Counted from the stretch's first letter, positions 48,139-59,688 are shown. The stretch: DNA of 64,000 nucleotides from Gossypium raimondii (GCF_025698545.1 NC_068572.1:2914001-2978000); one strand, 5' to 3'. Numbers and translations: made by a program. The notes: generated by a model not told the origin, from the sequence alone.

Positions 48139-49874
48139 ATGGTAATTTTTTACTCTAACTCTAAGCTCTTTTGGTTAAATATTGTTCTTAGAATTGCTAG
48201 TTAAGGGATTAAGGCTAATTTTCATTTCTTTTATTAATGTACCATTTGTTGACTTGTAATGGATGAACATGTTTTCAGTCAGGCAGGAAGGAAACAGTGT
48301 TGGATTTGGCTAAGTTTGTTGACAAAGGTGTTCAGGTCAAACTCACCGGTGGTAGACAAGGTCCATTTTTAAGCTTTCGGTTTCTCTTTTATTTCATTCT
48401 AAAGGTCTTTATGGGAATATAAAAGGACTGATTCTTTAATCGAGAATCGGAAGTTATGTTGGGTTTAGATTACGGGTGAAGCTAGAGAATTGCCATATAG
48501 AAATAAAGTGACATTGGGAATCTAATATTTTCTCATCAACTAATAGTACTACCTCCTAGGATCTAATGCCAAGTATTCAACATGTCATGTGCTCTAGATG
48601 TATGGAAGTCGTTTTCTTTTTCCCATTGTTTGATTAATCGAGTTTATATTTCATCTATCTCATTAGCCTTTTTTTTCTTCTGTTTCAGTCACGGGGACCC
48701 TAAAAGGATACGACCAGCTACTGAATCTTGTCCTGGATGAAGCTGTAGAGTTTCTTCGAGGTAATTATCTGTTGCACATTTTAAACATGCTTATTGCTGT
48801 GGTTTTACGTGTCTGGCTAACTTTTGAGCTATATTCTTTGATGAATGTCTGGTGCCTTGTTTCTATGAAGTCCACTGACCTGTGCCGAGTAGATTGGAAT
48901 TAGATTTACCCATGTAACAGTTCATGGTTCCATGTTATCTTGCTCCTATGATTCATTTTTCTTGAAGTACCCTCATTAACCCTCCAAGAACAACCAAATA
49001 CTTGGAAAACATAGAAAAATTCATCATACCCTTATCGGACGCAAATCCATATCCATCACTCACAACCAAGTCCGAGTGGCATAGGTTTAATGCGAGTATC
49101 AATTTTTTTTTTTCCTGCACTTAAATTATTTGGAACTTCTCTTTTCTCCACCTCCTCTAAGGATTCTTCTATGAATTTTCTACTGTCAGTTCTCTTGTAC
49201 TACATAGAAGTGACTGCATCTTTTGCTATGCGGTTTAAATGAAAAAGTGAGTAGGATATGCTGCTGATGTTCTCTCAAAGTGAAAGTTGCAGTTTGCAGT
49301 GTGATTGTTGCTTTCGATAATTTATTTAGCTTTGAAAGCACTCGGGAAACAGATCATGCAAATCTGTTTCATAAGCTTCCTATAGAGCTATAAAATCTCT
49401 CCTCCGATTAACTTGTTGAACTTGTGCTACTTCATGGAGGCAAAAGTAAGCATGATAGAGCTCTGCCAGTATACATGCTTGCTGGCATTTTAGCGATTAG
49501 TATAGTTCATTCAAATAATTTCTTGCAATAATTACTACATCTTGCCAAATCCTAAATGCATTGCAGTTTTGAGGATCTGATCTTTGATTTTGGTTGAGTG
49601 TGGCCTAAGTTCATGCAGTTTCTTTATAATTTACCCAGCGAGGGAAAACAAGGGCTTTCTGGATAAAATCTCTAAACATGTAATATGGATGGCCTGTTTA
49701 GAGCATTGAACTTATAGGAAATTTTTTTTGGCAAAAAGTCAATTCTTATTACCAGTAGGTCGGTACTTACTGTTCTCTAGTTCTATTTGAGGTGTTGCAA
49801 ACTGAAACATGAAACTTCCCATAGAGTTTTATCTGCTTTCTCTGAACCACTTGGATCTCTTTTATCTGAAATCG

Positions 49875-49923
<49 letters not shown>

Positions 49924-50452
49924 ACTTGTTCATGTGTCTGAACTACTGGATGACAAGATTCATTTGCTGTTTATGGATACTCTACAGACCAGGATGATCC
50001 GTTGAAGACTACTGATCAGACTAGGCGTCTTGGCTTGATAGTATGTTCCTTCTTCCCTTATGCACCCTTTTTAAGGTTTATTGTTGAGTTTAATAACCTG
50101 AACCTATGATCTGGGAATATTCTTTCTGCTTATGTTTCTAGAAAACTTAGGCATGAGAAAAGTAGTAATGACTGAAAATTGAGTCCTGAAATTCTCCAGA
50201 ACTGCTATGACATGTATTTTGGGTTCATTATATGCATTTCATGGCCTGTTGCGTTAGTAACCAAATCCAAAAACTGGCCACGAAATGTTAGTGTCCAGAT
50301 GGTGGTGCATTGTTTGGTAGAGGTAACAAAATTTCGGGAGCATTGACGATTCTTTGATGCAGGTTTGTAGGGGCACAGCAGTCATGCTGGTGTCACCTAC
50401 TGATGGCACAGATGAGATTGCCAATCCTTTCATCCAGCCAGATGGAGCCTGA
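48139..50452 (+). CDS. LSM7: U6 snRNA-associated Sm-like protein LSM7
   Basis: Small RNA-binding ring subunit, shared by the cytoplasmic LSM1-7 complex (mRNA decapping and decay) and the nuclear LSM2-8 complex (U6 snRNA stability, splicing). Exons: 48139-48141 (only the ATG), 48279-48360, 48689-48760, 49988-50040, 50363-50452. All introns are GT-AG and the phases match, giving 300 nt and a 99-residue protein, the same length as I recall for Arabidopsis LSM7. The Sm1 part is VQVKLTGGRQVTGTLKGYDQ followed by LLNLVLDEAVEFLRD. The Sm2 part is GLIVCRGTAVMLVSP. The tail ends NPFIQPDGA. The separation of the start codon alone into its own exon is unusual but is supported by the donor directly after ATG and by SGRKETVLDLAKFVDKG opening exon 2. 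Nothing is broken. The 1.2-kb third intron holds a microsatellite. Confidence 0.95.
49876..49922. repeat. (ACATAT)n microsatellite in LSM7 intron 3
   Basis: About eight ACATAT units, 65 bp before the acceptor of the fourth coding exon. Length variation here would not change the coding sequence but sits near the branch-point region. Confidence 0.9.
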
Positions 50453-51225
50453 TCTGATCCGTCTTTCAAAATAGGCATATGGCATTTCCTTTGCTCTACT
50501 ACTTATATTCTCTTAACATTTTCAAGTCTGTATTTCTATGAGCATGTTGTTATCTCTTTGAAAGCTACCAAAAAACCAAACCATCAAAGTCTTAATTCTT
50601 AATATCATTTGGAGTTGAAACACCATAGCCTCCTAGTAGGTATATTAATTAGACTGTTTGCTTTCTTTGCTCTTAGCTTAATTGAAATCGTCTTTTAAGA
50701 GTATCATTTTCGAGACCGTCATCACAAAATTGTCAAAATGAATGTTTTTTTGTTCTAGAATCAAAACCTGAGAGTCGAAATGGCTGTCAACTGAAGACTT
50801 GGATACGAATTTTTTGCCACTTGTGCTCGGGTCGACAGTTCCTTGGGTGGTATTTATATATACACACATACACACATATATGTACATATATGCTACTATT
50901 TATTTTTACATGTTTAGGACAATTAGCATAATTCACTTGCATGTTTTGTCACTTAAAAAGTAATGAGGAGTGAACGTCACCGTCTTTGGCAGATGATGAT
51001 GCCACCCGAAAGGGCAGCAAGCCATGAACCGTGCTCTTAATGGTACTCCACATGCTTTTTTAAAAAGGAGTTTACGGTATAATTATAGGTATAATCATAA
51101 GTAATGCATGTGTGATTAGCTAAAATTAGAATTAATTAAGACAAACCATAATGGATTTTGTGTCTGATTTTTCACATTCCAAACACATTAAGATTTATTT
51201 TGTTTTACATATGGTTCATAAGAAC
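50453..51225. other. LSM7 3' flank, no gene
   Basis: 3' UTR and spacer. A TATATATACACACATACACACA-like simple repeat lies near 50855-50890. No other feature was supported. Confidence 0.45.
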
Positions 51226-51989
51226 GGGTAATTTACCAATAAAAGTCTCTTTTTTTTCAAAATTTACCGAAATGGGCCAACTATTTAATTATTTACCGGA
51301 ATGGTCCATTTTTCGCGAAATCGCGTCTACGTCAGCGTGATGTCAGGGTATGCGCCAGGAAATTGCGTCCACGTCAGCGTGACTTGCTGACGTGGAAGGA
51401 AATAGCGCCTTCGAGGACGTGATTTGCTGACGTGGCATGAACAGTTTATGTTTTTTAGCTTGGAAAACTTTGAAAGGCCATAACTTTTGGCTCGATTGTT
51501 CGATTGAGACGATTTTTTTTATTTCGAATAACTAAGGAAAATAAATAAGGAAAATAATGATTTGAATGTTTCAAAATTCAATTTTAAATCGAAAAAATTA
51601 AAATTTAGGGGCAAAAGAGGATCTTTTTCGATGAAAACTGCGACAAATCGCCTTCGGCAGTTTGCTAGCGCGTAGATCTTGAAAAGTTATTCGAAATAAA
51701 AAAAATCGTCTCAATTGGACAACCGAGCCAAAAGTTATGGCATTTCAAAGTTTTCCAAGCTAAAAAACATAAACTGTTCATGCCACGTCAGCAAATCGCG
51801 TCCTCGAGGGTGCGATTTCCTTCCACGTCAGCAAGTCGCTCTGATGTGGACGCAATTTCTTGGCGCGTACCCTGACATCGCGCTGACGTGGACGCGATTT
51901 CACGGAAAATGGACCATTCCGGTAAATAATTAAATAGTTGGCCCATTTCGGTAAATTTTAAAAAAATGACTTTTATTGGTAAATTACCC
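51226..51989. mobile_element. Foldback TIR element, 764 bp, MULE-like
   Basis: Ends GGGTAATTTACC and GGTAAATTACCC. Arms of about 300 bp (51226-51532 and 51690-51989) are inverted copies with few differences by eye and surround a 155-bp centre. Flanks ATAAGAAC (51218-51225) and ATAAGAAC (51990-51997) give an 8-bp duplication, or 9 bp (CATAAGAAC) if the last C belongs to the target. The arms contain repeated TGACGTGG / CACGTCAGC motifs. It has no coding capacity. The high match between arms suggests a recent or conserved element. Confidence 0.88.
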
Positions 51990-51997
51990 ATAAGAAC

Positions 51998-53516
51998 CAT
52001 GTTACCTAACTATTTTTGGTTGTTTTATATAAAAATTAATATAAAAATTAAATGTAATTTTTGTTTAAATGATAATATTGACATGTGAAAATTAAGATGT
52101 TTTAGGTGAAAATAAAAGTATGTGCACATACCTTTTAAAATGTTTATATAAAATATAAAAAGATAAGTAATATTAATTTAGGTTATTTTTAAATAATAGT
52201 ATAGATATTAATCATAAGTTTAGCAAAGCAAGGGCTGTAGTAGTTCTGGTCCTTAAAATAGAAAATTTTTATGTAGGCTTTTTTATAATTTATAAAATTT
52301 TAAATTAGTAAGAGTAAAATTATATTTTAATTTTTCAAAATGATATAAATTTTAATTTAATTTTTAAAATTATAAATATATATTATATTTTACTATCGTT
52401 AACTTCCCAATAAAATTTTCTAAATTCACATAACAGTATAGATATTTGTTTATGATTATCATGTGAATGCGTAAGTTCGAAGTCCTACTTATCCCCAAAA
52501 ACGCATTTTATTATTTTTAAAATAAAAAATATATATTTATATTATTTAGATATAATTTTTTATTATAAAAATAAAAATTAAAAACTGAAGTGAAACCACC
52601 GTAACCAGGCCTACAACAGATCTGGATTTACCCCACTGTCGTTGCCGACAGCTATATTAGCTAAGCCAAGCAACGATAATTATGTGCCGTACTATTTATC
52701 ATGTAATAAATATTAGCTTAATTAATTCATCGTTTATTTAAAATTATTCTCTCTCATTTTAGTATTTAAATTATTATTTATTTCTTTTTATCTAAAAATT
52801 AGAAGAAAAAATATATATTTACATACAGCGGTAAAAATTGTAATTTAATTATTTTTAGAAAAGATAAATTATTATCAATATCGAAAATTTCAGGAAAAAA
52901 AAGTTATTTGCAACTTGCAATTGCTTCGAGAATCAAAATGTTAACTTTACACTTTCCCAAGTTTTCTGCTTTATGTATAAAATAAATAAAAACAAAGGAT
53001 TAATAATTAATAACCCTAAAGGACTAAATTAAAATAAATTGTAATATTAATGATTTCAAAAGGTCCCTAGAAAAGAGAGATTCATAAACAAAGGACAAGC
53101 AAATCGGAGATAAATCCCCAAATTTTGTTAACATCCCATAAAAACGCAATTTAAATTTTGCAAATAATCAAATTTCATCAAATTTAGAAACTTTAGAACG
53201 AAACAAATCTAAAAAGGTACATCTGCTGAAATGGAAATCTAAAAAATAAAAATTGTCAGAATCCTAATACGAAATGTAAAACTAAAGCCACAATAATTTT
53301 CCTTTTTCTTTTTTTTTCCAAAAAAAGAAAATTAAGTAAAATTAAAAATACTATAATCTTCTTCAATTTGAAACGATCTTGTGAGATATGTCGTCATCTT
53401 CCTCCATGGATTGATGATGAGATCGAGGTTGAATTTCCATAGCTGTTCCGAATTCCGGGTCGAAAAATGTTTCCGAATAATATGATTTTAATAGGATTTC
53501 ATAAAAAATATATATA
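51998..53516. other. Gene-free AT-rich spacer
   Basis: Holds a MITE-like block near 52225-52430 (GCAAGGGCTGTAGTAG...) and AT-rich text. From about 53340 it probably includes the 3' UTR of the A20/AN1 gene (minus strand). No other gene. Confidence 0.45.
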
Positions 53517-54038
53517 TCAGACTTTAATTATCTTGGCCGCTTTAACCACCGGATTTTCCCTAGCGATGGCCTCACGACCGACCGTCTTGTAATCATAACT
53601 ACAATCGTGTCGATCCGAGTACCGATGATCGGCACAAAACAGTTCACCGCATCGACACCTAAACCCGGTCAAACCGACACGTTTTCTACATCCAGAACAC
53701 CGGTTCACCACCTTCTTTTCCGTACCAGGCTCCGGATCGTACCTCGAACCAGAACTCCTAACAAACGTCGTCGTTTTAGGCGGAGAAAGATCGGATCGCT
53801 TGTTTATAGAACGCGACGTGGTAGATCTTTGGTTCAGGATCGAAACACCACCTGAACTAGCACCACCGGTTGAAGAGGAGACGACGGCAGCGGTTGATTT
53901 AGGCGTTGTAGCGTTGAAACAATTTTGACACATGTTATTGGTGGCCGGATTTCCTATAACACCACAATCATTGACGCAAAGCGTTAAGGTTTCCGGTACC
54001 TTGAACTCGGTTTCTTCTTTTTCGGTTCTTTGAGCCAT
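53517..54038 (-). CDS. A20/AN1 zinc-finger stress-associated protein (SAP)
   Basis: A 173-residue intronless protein of the plant stress-associated protein family (SAP5/SAP4-like). The A20 zinc finger has C21, C25, C37 and C40 in the pattern Cx3Cx11Cx2C (TLCVNDCGVIGNPATNNMC). A serine/threonine-rich linker spans residues 44-108. The AN1 finger has C114, C117, C128, C130, C135, H138, H144 and C146 (RCSGCRKRVGLTGFRCRCGE, then FCADH and HDC), so all eight ligands are present. The C-terminus is ARENPVVKAAKIIKV, the usual ending. A20 binds ubiquitin and can give E3 ligase activity; family members are induced by drought, salt and cold. The start codon gives the expected short acidic lead before the A20 finger. 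It is single-exon, as usual for the family, with nothing broken. Confidence 0.95.
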   Translation of the reverse strand: MAQRTEKEETEFKVPETLTLCVNDCGVIGNPATNNMCQNCFNATTPKSTAAVVSSSTGGASSGGVSILNQRSTTSRSINKRSDLSPPKTTTFVRSSGSRYDPEPGTEKKVVNRCSGCRKRVGLTGFRCRCGELFCADHRYSDRHDCSYDYKTVGREAIARENPVVKAAKIIKV

Positions 54039-54140
54039 TTTTTGTTGCTTTTTTTTTTTTTCCTTTGCCCTGCAAAAGGGATGAAATAGAAGAGAGAAAA
54101 AAATGGAAACGAAAAGAGAGACAAGGAGAGATTTGGGGGT
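54039..54140 (-). promoter_or_regulatory. 5' UTR of the SAP gene
   Basis: On the minus strand the leader is rich in CTCTCT (from the plus-strand GAGAGA run at 54091-54135), typical of plant leaders. No TATA box was chosen with confidence. Confidence 0.35.
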
Positions 54141-54364
54141 TTTTTGGCTTTAGGGGGAAAGAGAGGAGATTGGGAGGGGGGATTTGAAGGGATTCAGAGG
54201 TCGGTAATGGCGATGGAATATGGGCCTCATAGTATTAGTATTCTTTTATTTTGTATTTACCAAAATAACCTTCCCTTACTTTTTTGTTTAATTTCTTCTT
54301 TAGTCCTTGTACGTTTTGGATTTTTTGAAATTTAATCTATTTACTTTTTTCTGAACAATATCAA

Positions 54365-54540
54365 TATAGGTTTTGATCATATCAGATCCTTTTTTGACAC
54401 AATGCCTGAAAGTACCCGTAGGCCCTCCACAACCCATAAGTAGGAGGGTAATGCGCTTCAGTACACTCAAACTCACGTCCTCCTGCATTGACAACCTTGC
54501 TTATGCCCATTGAGTTAAGACTTAATCGACAATCCATTTA
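54365..54540 (-). repeat. tRNA-derived SINE copy
   Basis: Minus-strand copy with AGTAGGAGGGTAATGCGCTTC, TTGACAACCTTGCTTATGCC and GAGTTAAGACTTAATCGAC in the expected order; about 230 bp upstream of the likely SAP transcript start. Confidence 0.7.
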
Positions 54541-54766
54541 CTTTTATTTTCGGATAAATATGGTTAATGATCGGGCTACTCACACTATTTTTCAAAAGCA
54601 GAGCTAAACTAACCCTTAATTCTTGTTTAGGCAAGGAATTTGTAGGAATGATTCCATTTGTATCAACATTTTTCAAAATTCTAAAAATAGTATTACTTGT
54701 TTGGGTAAATATATTAGAGAATTTTAAAATTTGTAAGGAATTTTAAGAGGTGGTTTTAATAACTTA

Positions 54767-54905
54767 AGGTGGGTTTGGATAGGCGATTGGGTGCGATGCG
54801 GTGTGTTTAACTTATTTTTTGTCTCACGCTACAGTATCTAATCTCACAGTCATTGTTGTTTTTACACTAATCGCAGCTAAATGCACTGCCCATCCAAACC
54901 CACCC
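54767..54905. mobile_element. Harbinger/Tourist-like MITE, copy 2, 139 bp
   Basis: Ends AGGTGGGTTTGGATAGGCG and GCCCATCCAAACCCACCC, flanked by TTA on both sides (54764-54766 and 54906-54908), the 3-bp duplication typical of PIF/Harbinger. Inside are GGTGTGTTTAA and GCTACAGTATCTAATCTCAC, as in copy 1 at 32874. Confidence 0.85.
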
Positions 54906-55384
54906 TTAATTTCCTTTTTCCAAATTTCAACTAAATAAGTGATTTTTTTTTTCAAAATTTATTGTAATTTTATTTGATTTAATACATATGGTCTCACTAT
55001 ATGATAAAATACTTAAAATTCAAAAATCATTTTTATTTAATTATAATATTATTTTAAAATTTTTATTTTACATTCAATATTTTTATATTATTTATTTTAA
55101 TATAATTGTTCTTATTTTATAAATATTTTTAAATTGTAAAATTTCAATAACTTAATTTTTCTTAAATCAATTATTTATCCAAATAATGTAATTACAGTAC
55201 TCTAAAAAATGTATTTAGTTAAAAATTAAAATAATTTTTCAAAATGGAAATAAAAATATGTAAAAATCAGAATATAATAAAAATATTATAAAAGTTAAAA
55301 AATAAAATTAATGATTTTTAAATATAAATTTAATTAATAATTTAACCCTAATTCAACCACATATAAATGTAAAGGTATTTGTTT

Positions 55385-55530
55385 TATGTTCTTCATGTCC
55401 GTTTTACGATATATGTTCAGAATTCATGATTGTCTCTTCCAATAGTATCGCCTTCAAAGCTCGAGCTTAGATCCTCCCTTTAAGAGTGCAATGCGCTTAA
55501 CCAATGCACCCAACCACTTGTCCTCGTGTC
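55385..55530 (-). repeat. Dispersed repeat, family 2 (SINE-like)
   Basis: Contains TTTTACGATATATGTTC, CTTCCAATAGTATC and GATCCTCCCTTTAAGAGTGC. A second copy at 63300-63670 shares all three blocks but has an insertion in the middle. The pattern is SINE-like, but no clear A and B boxes were picked. Confidence 0.45.
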
Positions 55531-55795
55531 TCCATCATAGCTAAATAAGTAAACCAAACATGTTTATTGTATTTTTATTAATGAAGCACATTTTCCAATT
55601 TTAAAAAAAATATGATAAGTAGAATAGTTATATTTATGAAATTAAAAACATGGGGACTAAATTAAAACAATTGAAGAGTACAAGGATTGAGAAGGAGAAA
55701 TAAACATTTAAATATGCCTCCAATTGCTTGCATTATCTTAGGGCTAGTTTGGATGGGCGGTGTGTTTACCTCCGGTGAGGTTAAAAACAGCGGTG

Positions 55796-55858
55796 GCGGT
55801 GAGATTAGTTACTGTAGCGGTGAGATTAGGTACTGTAGCGGTGAGATTAGAAATAATG
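55796..55858 (+). repeat. 21-bp subterminal tandem repeats of the Harbinger element
   Basis: Two full units (GCGGTGAGATTAGTTACTGT plus A, and the same with one change) and a third partial unit. Complementary text (CTACAGTATCTAATCTCACC) lies inside the MITE at 32874, with a shorter match in the one at 54767. Such repeats are typical transposase-binding sites. Confidence 0.75.
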
Positions 55859-56279
55859 GTGGAGTGTGTGTTTGGATTCAAACGCAATTGTAGTGGTGAG
55901 GTGAGAATGAAAATGACTATTAAGGACATCGATTAGAATTGATATATAATAGAAGTTATTTAAATTATTTTACTTTTTAAAATTATTAAAATATGCAAAT
56001 TCATTTAATAAAATATTAAAATGTATCTTCCAATATTTTAATGAATTATATAATTAATTTAAATTAATTATTAGATAAAATGATAATTATTTTAATTTTT
56101 TATAGTTATAATTAAATTTTTTTATAACAATGATAAATATTATTTTCACAAATAATAACATTATACTTGGATCTAATTTTGAAGTATCTAAACGGATGAT
56201 TTTTAATAAAAAAAAATAGTAACATAAGACATAACAAGTTTCATTATTACTAGAAATTAGGTTATGATACAAAATGTGT

Positions 56280-57712
56280 TTACAAATATTGATTCATTAA
56301 ACTAGTTGCAATGGTTTCCCTTAACATTGTGATTTCAAGGTCACTTTCTCTGTTAGAAGAACTCGATTCACCTCTGTCAAACTGGCTTGAAGAGACTGAC
56401 ATGTCCAGTATATTCTCAAATTCTCGAAAATCCTCATCATTTGACCAAGCATGTCTTCGAATGTAATTATGCAAAACCATTGTTGCAATAACTATTAAAA
56501 CTTGCTTGTCGAATGAATAACTTGGAATATCTCTTAATATTGGCCATTTTTTTTTCCACACTCCAAATGTTCGTTCAATCACAGAGCGTAACGAAGAATG
56601 GGCATGATTAAAGATTTCTTTTTCCAGATACTTGATGATTACCTCGACGAAAATCAGGTAAATGATATCGTTCCCCCTATATGGACCTAGAAAACCTGCC
56701 ATTTGTGGATATCCGAATCCACAAGATAATATTTTCCGCAAAAAAGTAAAACATAATATCAAGTTTAAAATAAATTTAAAATTTTAATATTTTTATGTAA
56801 AAGTAATTAAAAATTAAAGTTCGACACTGGTGGAGGTGTGGAAACTTCAACTCTTGCTTTCTAAGTGCTTGCAAAAAATTCTACTATCATGTCTTTGTTC
56901 CTTCCCAACCAGGAAGTGCAAAAATAAAGCACATGTTGAAGTCACAAGCTGCCATAATATTTTGAGTTGGTTCACATTTCCGTCCGATATAAGGTATTTA
57001 AGAAGAAGGCGAAATGCATGCTTTTATGTGTGTTCCATCTATGGCCCCAATACAATCCTTTAAAATAAATACAAGTAATGAGATAAAAGTTAGAAATAAT
57101 TTATGTTTAAAAATATAAAGATTGTGTAAATTTTACCTTAAAGTGAGGCCAATATCTTGTATCATGTCGAATATGGTTCGGTACTTCCTCGAATTGACCT
57201 TCAATGGGTTTAATCGTGTCTATTCCCATTCGAGCAAATATATGCAACATGTCAGTAAAAATTCGACTAACAGTTTCTCCAGATCGTTGAAATCGCTCTG
57301 TTGCATTTGAATTTGACTCTCTATTTCCAAGAATGTACAATGATAATGCTAACTTCTCCATCGCCGATACTTTCCCATTCTTTAAGCCATAACTTGTTTG
57401 CAAATCATGCAACAATCTGTGAAATATATTTTTTGGCATCCTAAAACTAATCATGCAACGATCATCGTGCCCATTTAATACTTCGTCCACCCACATTTGA
57501 CCAGTATAATTTGAATCCATACGCGGTTGCATAGTGAAATAAGTTTCATGGTGTACCAATACACTGCTTAACACATATTCTTCCTCATTATGATAATTGT
57601 TGTGCTCAACTTGGGTAACAATTGTGGCTATTCTTCGTTGAGCTTCTTCACTTAATTCAGAGGTATCATAATTCATATCAAAACTATTATACATATTGTT
57701 AAATTCATCCAT
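56280..57712 (-). pseudogene. PIF/Harbinger transposase (HARBI1/ALP1-like), broken
   Basis: The N-terminal part is open from 57712 to about 57107 and includes MWVDEVLNGHDDRCMISFRM, KLALSLYILGN and the helix-turn-helix-like TERFQRSGETVSRIF. After a probable intron the DDE core begins at about 57058 with DCIGAIDGTHIKACIS (first catalytic D, codon 57039-57037) and continues with an ACDFNM block (second D region). A stop near 57000 and a frameshift near 56905 (GWEGTK, then HDSRIF in another frame) disrupt the core. The C-terminal part is open from 56762 to 56280 with the ERTFGVWKKKWPILRD block that carries the catalytic E, and ATMVLHNYIR. All three acidic positions can be seen, but no continuous reading frame joins them, so it is inactive as it stands. 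Confidence 0.85.
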
Positions 57713-57879
57713 AACCTGAAAAAGTAATCAAATGAAAATAAATCCTTTAAAATCTCGTGACATTTTATACAACACAGAAACTTGATTAAAAGCATAACAT
57801 AAAAATACCAAACATAAAAAGTAGCATACATTAGTTTTATATATAAAAAAGTAGTATAGTTATATTACAATAATATTTC

Positions 57880-59016
57880 TAAGGAGCTGATGGTGGAGGT
57901 GGTTGATGGTATGGTTGGAAGGGAAATGAGGATGTTGCTACCAAGGATGAAAATGATGCAATTGTATTTTGTTCAGCATACTCACGTCGAAGCCACCAAA
58001 CCCTATCATCTGGATCTAAGTTCAAAAACATTTCTCGTTTCACCGGTATTTGGAACATTTTGGTGGCAAAATAGTACAGTTCATCTCTTTTTGGAATTTC
58101 ATCTCCCAAAGCACGCAAAGCATCCATTGCATTTGAAATAGTATATTGAGAGTGAGGAAAAATAATTTCATTCACTGACTTCCTTGGACTAGCCATACTC
58201 TCACACAATTTCTCAATCTGAGTAGTTAATGTATTTCTTGATGATTTTCTACTTGAACTTGATTTTTTCCCTTACAGGTATGCAGCCCCAAGTGTTTGCT
58301 TTCTTGATTAGGGATTTCATGAGAAGGGTTTGATGGTACCTCATCAGGGGGAATACCTTCATTCTCGTTACTATGTTCATCTGAATCACCAAATCCCTCA
58401 TAAGGTGCATCATCTCCCATAGGAACCCCACTTGGAAGAACACCAGACGAAGGTGCCCAAGCGTTCTCTCCGGTGGCTACAATGCCACCAAACATTTGCC
58501 ACATTAACTCATTCAATCGTGGCTCAATTCCTTTCTTCTTAAATCCTTTAAAATCAGGATTTTCCTACATAAAATGCTAAATGTTAAATGTTATACTAAG
58601 ATTTTTATAATTGTAAATTATTAATTTCAATAAACTTTATGCATTAAAATAATGATAAAGTTAACACTAACTTTGTATTTTTGCAGCCCACCATTCTTCT
58701 GTAGCATCGACCGTCTTTTAGATGGACACCATCCAATACCGTAGATTCCTTAAGCAACTCCTCCATAACCTCCATTCCTTTTTAATGTATCCCACTTATT
58801 TTTCAATTGAGGTTTTCCATAATTTTTTTGTGTTTTTGCTTGAAAAAGAGCAATGACATTTTCCCATCCTTTTGAGTTTAGATGAGTTGTCGGTCTATTG
58901 CCAGCGTTGACTTCATTCACGCAAAGTTCACAAAATATCAACGTCAACTCATCATCCCAAACAGCTTTTGTTGCTAAGCTACTATCTCCCTCCACAAAAT
59001 TTCGTGTCTTTACCAT
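57880..59016 (-). pseudogene. Harbinger-associated Myb/SANT-like protein, broken
   Basis: Second Harbinger protein, which usually helps the transposase bind DNA and enter the nucleus. The first exon at 59016-58750 reads VWDDELTLIFCELCVNEVNA, HLNSKGWENVIALFQAKTQ and YGKPQLKNKWDTLK, the Myb_DNA-bind_3 pattern with spaced tryptophans. The middle (58516-58226) is an acidic, proline-rich linker. The C-terminal segment (58208-57879) holds DELYYFATKMFQIPVKREMF and DDRVWWLRREY, seen at the C-terminus of this family. The parts lie in different frames with stops between them; an intron near 58560-58690 may explain one gap. L10-interacting Myb-domain proteins are the domesticated relatives. Confidence 0.75.
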
Positions 59017-59688
59017 CTATTATTATTTTGATTTTAAATGTCAATAGACATAAAACCATAAATATATAATTAGATATAAAAGCAGTGGTGATTAATTTCA
59101 TTGGAAATGTATAACTCTTTAGCAATAAGTCCTACATCATTACACTAAGGGAATATTCGTACTCTAATCACAAGTAATGCAAAATAGCTTTTGTGTTTAT
59201 CTGCTATTTGAGTTAAAAGTCTTTTATTCTCTATTACTTGTGTACTTAATTTTATCTACCTTTTCCTTTCAATTTTAATTGCTTGTTGATGATGTTCAAG
59301 AGGCTAGTATTGGCTAATGAAGTTTGCAAAGTCCTTATTGCATGCAAGGTAGCAAAAATTTAAAAGCAATTGGCTTTGCATGTCAGCCACATGCACTTGC
59401 ATATGCATACATACATGTACCGAATTTGCCAATAAGGGCTCAGTAGCTTTTGTTTTTTTCGTATATGCTTTCCATTATGTTATCATTGCCTAAGCACTTA
59501 AAGTTTGTGTATGAAAATACAGTAACTTGAACAAACAAACTAATATAATGTATGAAAATACTTATCCTTCAAAATTTTTTTATGAACCTCTAAGTTGTAA
59601 CCTTTAATAAAAATGTTGGTTAAAACCTTTAATATATGAAAGTGGAGAGTTGCAAATTTTTAATTGACTACTTTATAATTTTTTATTT
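59017..59688. other. Gene-free spacer right of the Harbinger ORFs
   Basis: I searched this by eye for a right terminal inverted repeat (CCATCCAAAC-type) and found none. A short ATGCATACATACATG-type simple run lies near 59403-59418. Confidence 0.4.

Larger units (their letters stand above)
55741..59016 (-). mobile_element. PIF/Harbinger transposon, decayed
   Basis: The left end GGGCTAGTTTGGATGGGCGG follows TTA (55738-55740). Inside, on the minus strand, lie a Myb-like ORF (59016-57880) and then a DDE transposase (57712-56280), the two-gene layout of PIF/Harbinger elements. Subterminal sequence at 55796-55858 holds three 21-bp tandem copies containing GCGGTGAGATTAG and ACTGTA. No matching right-hand inverted repeat was found between 59017 and 60060, so the right end is lost, degraded or further away. 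The right boundary given is only the end of the Myb ORF. Confidence 0.8.

Noticed and set aside
53607..53855. Arginine-rich plus-strand frame opposite the SAP gene
   Set aside because: Shadow of the zinc-finger gene; the minus frame has all zinc ligands and family ends.
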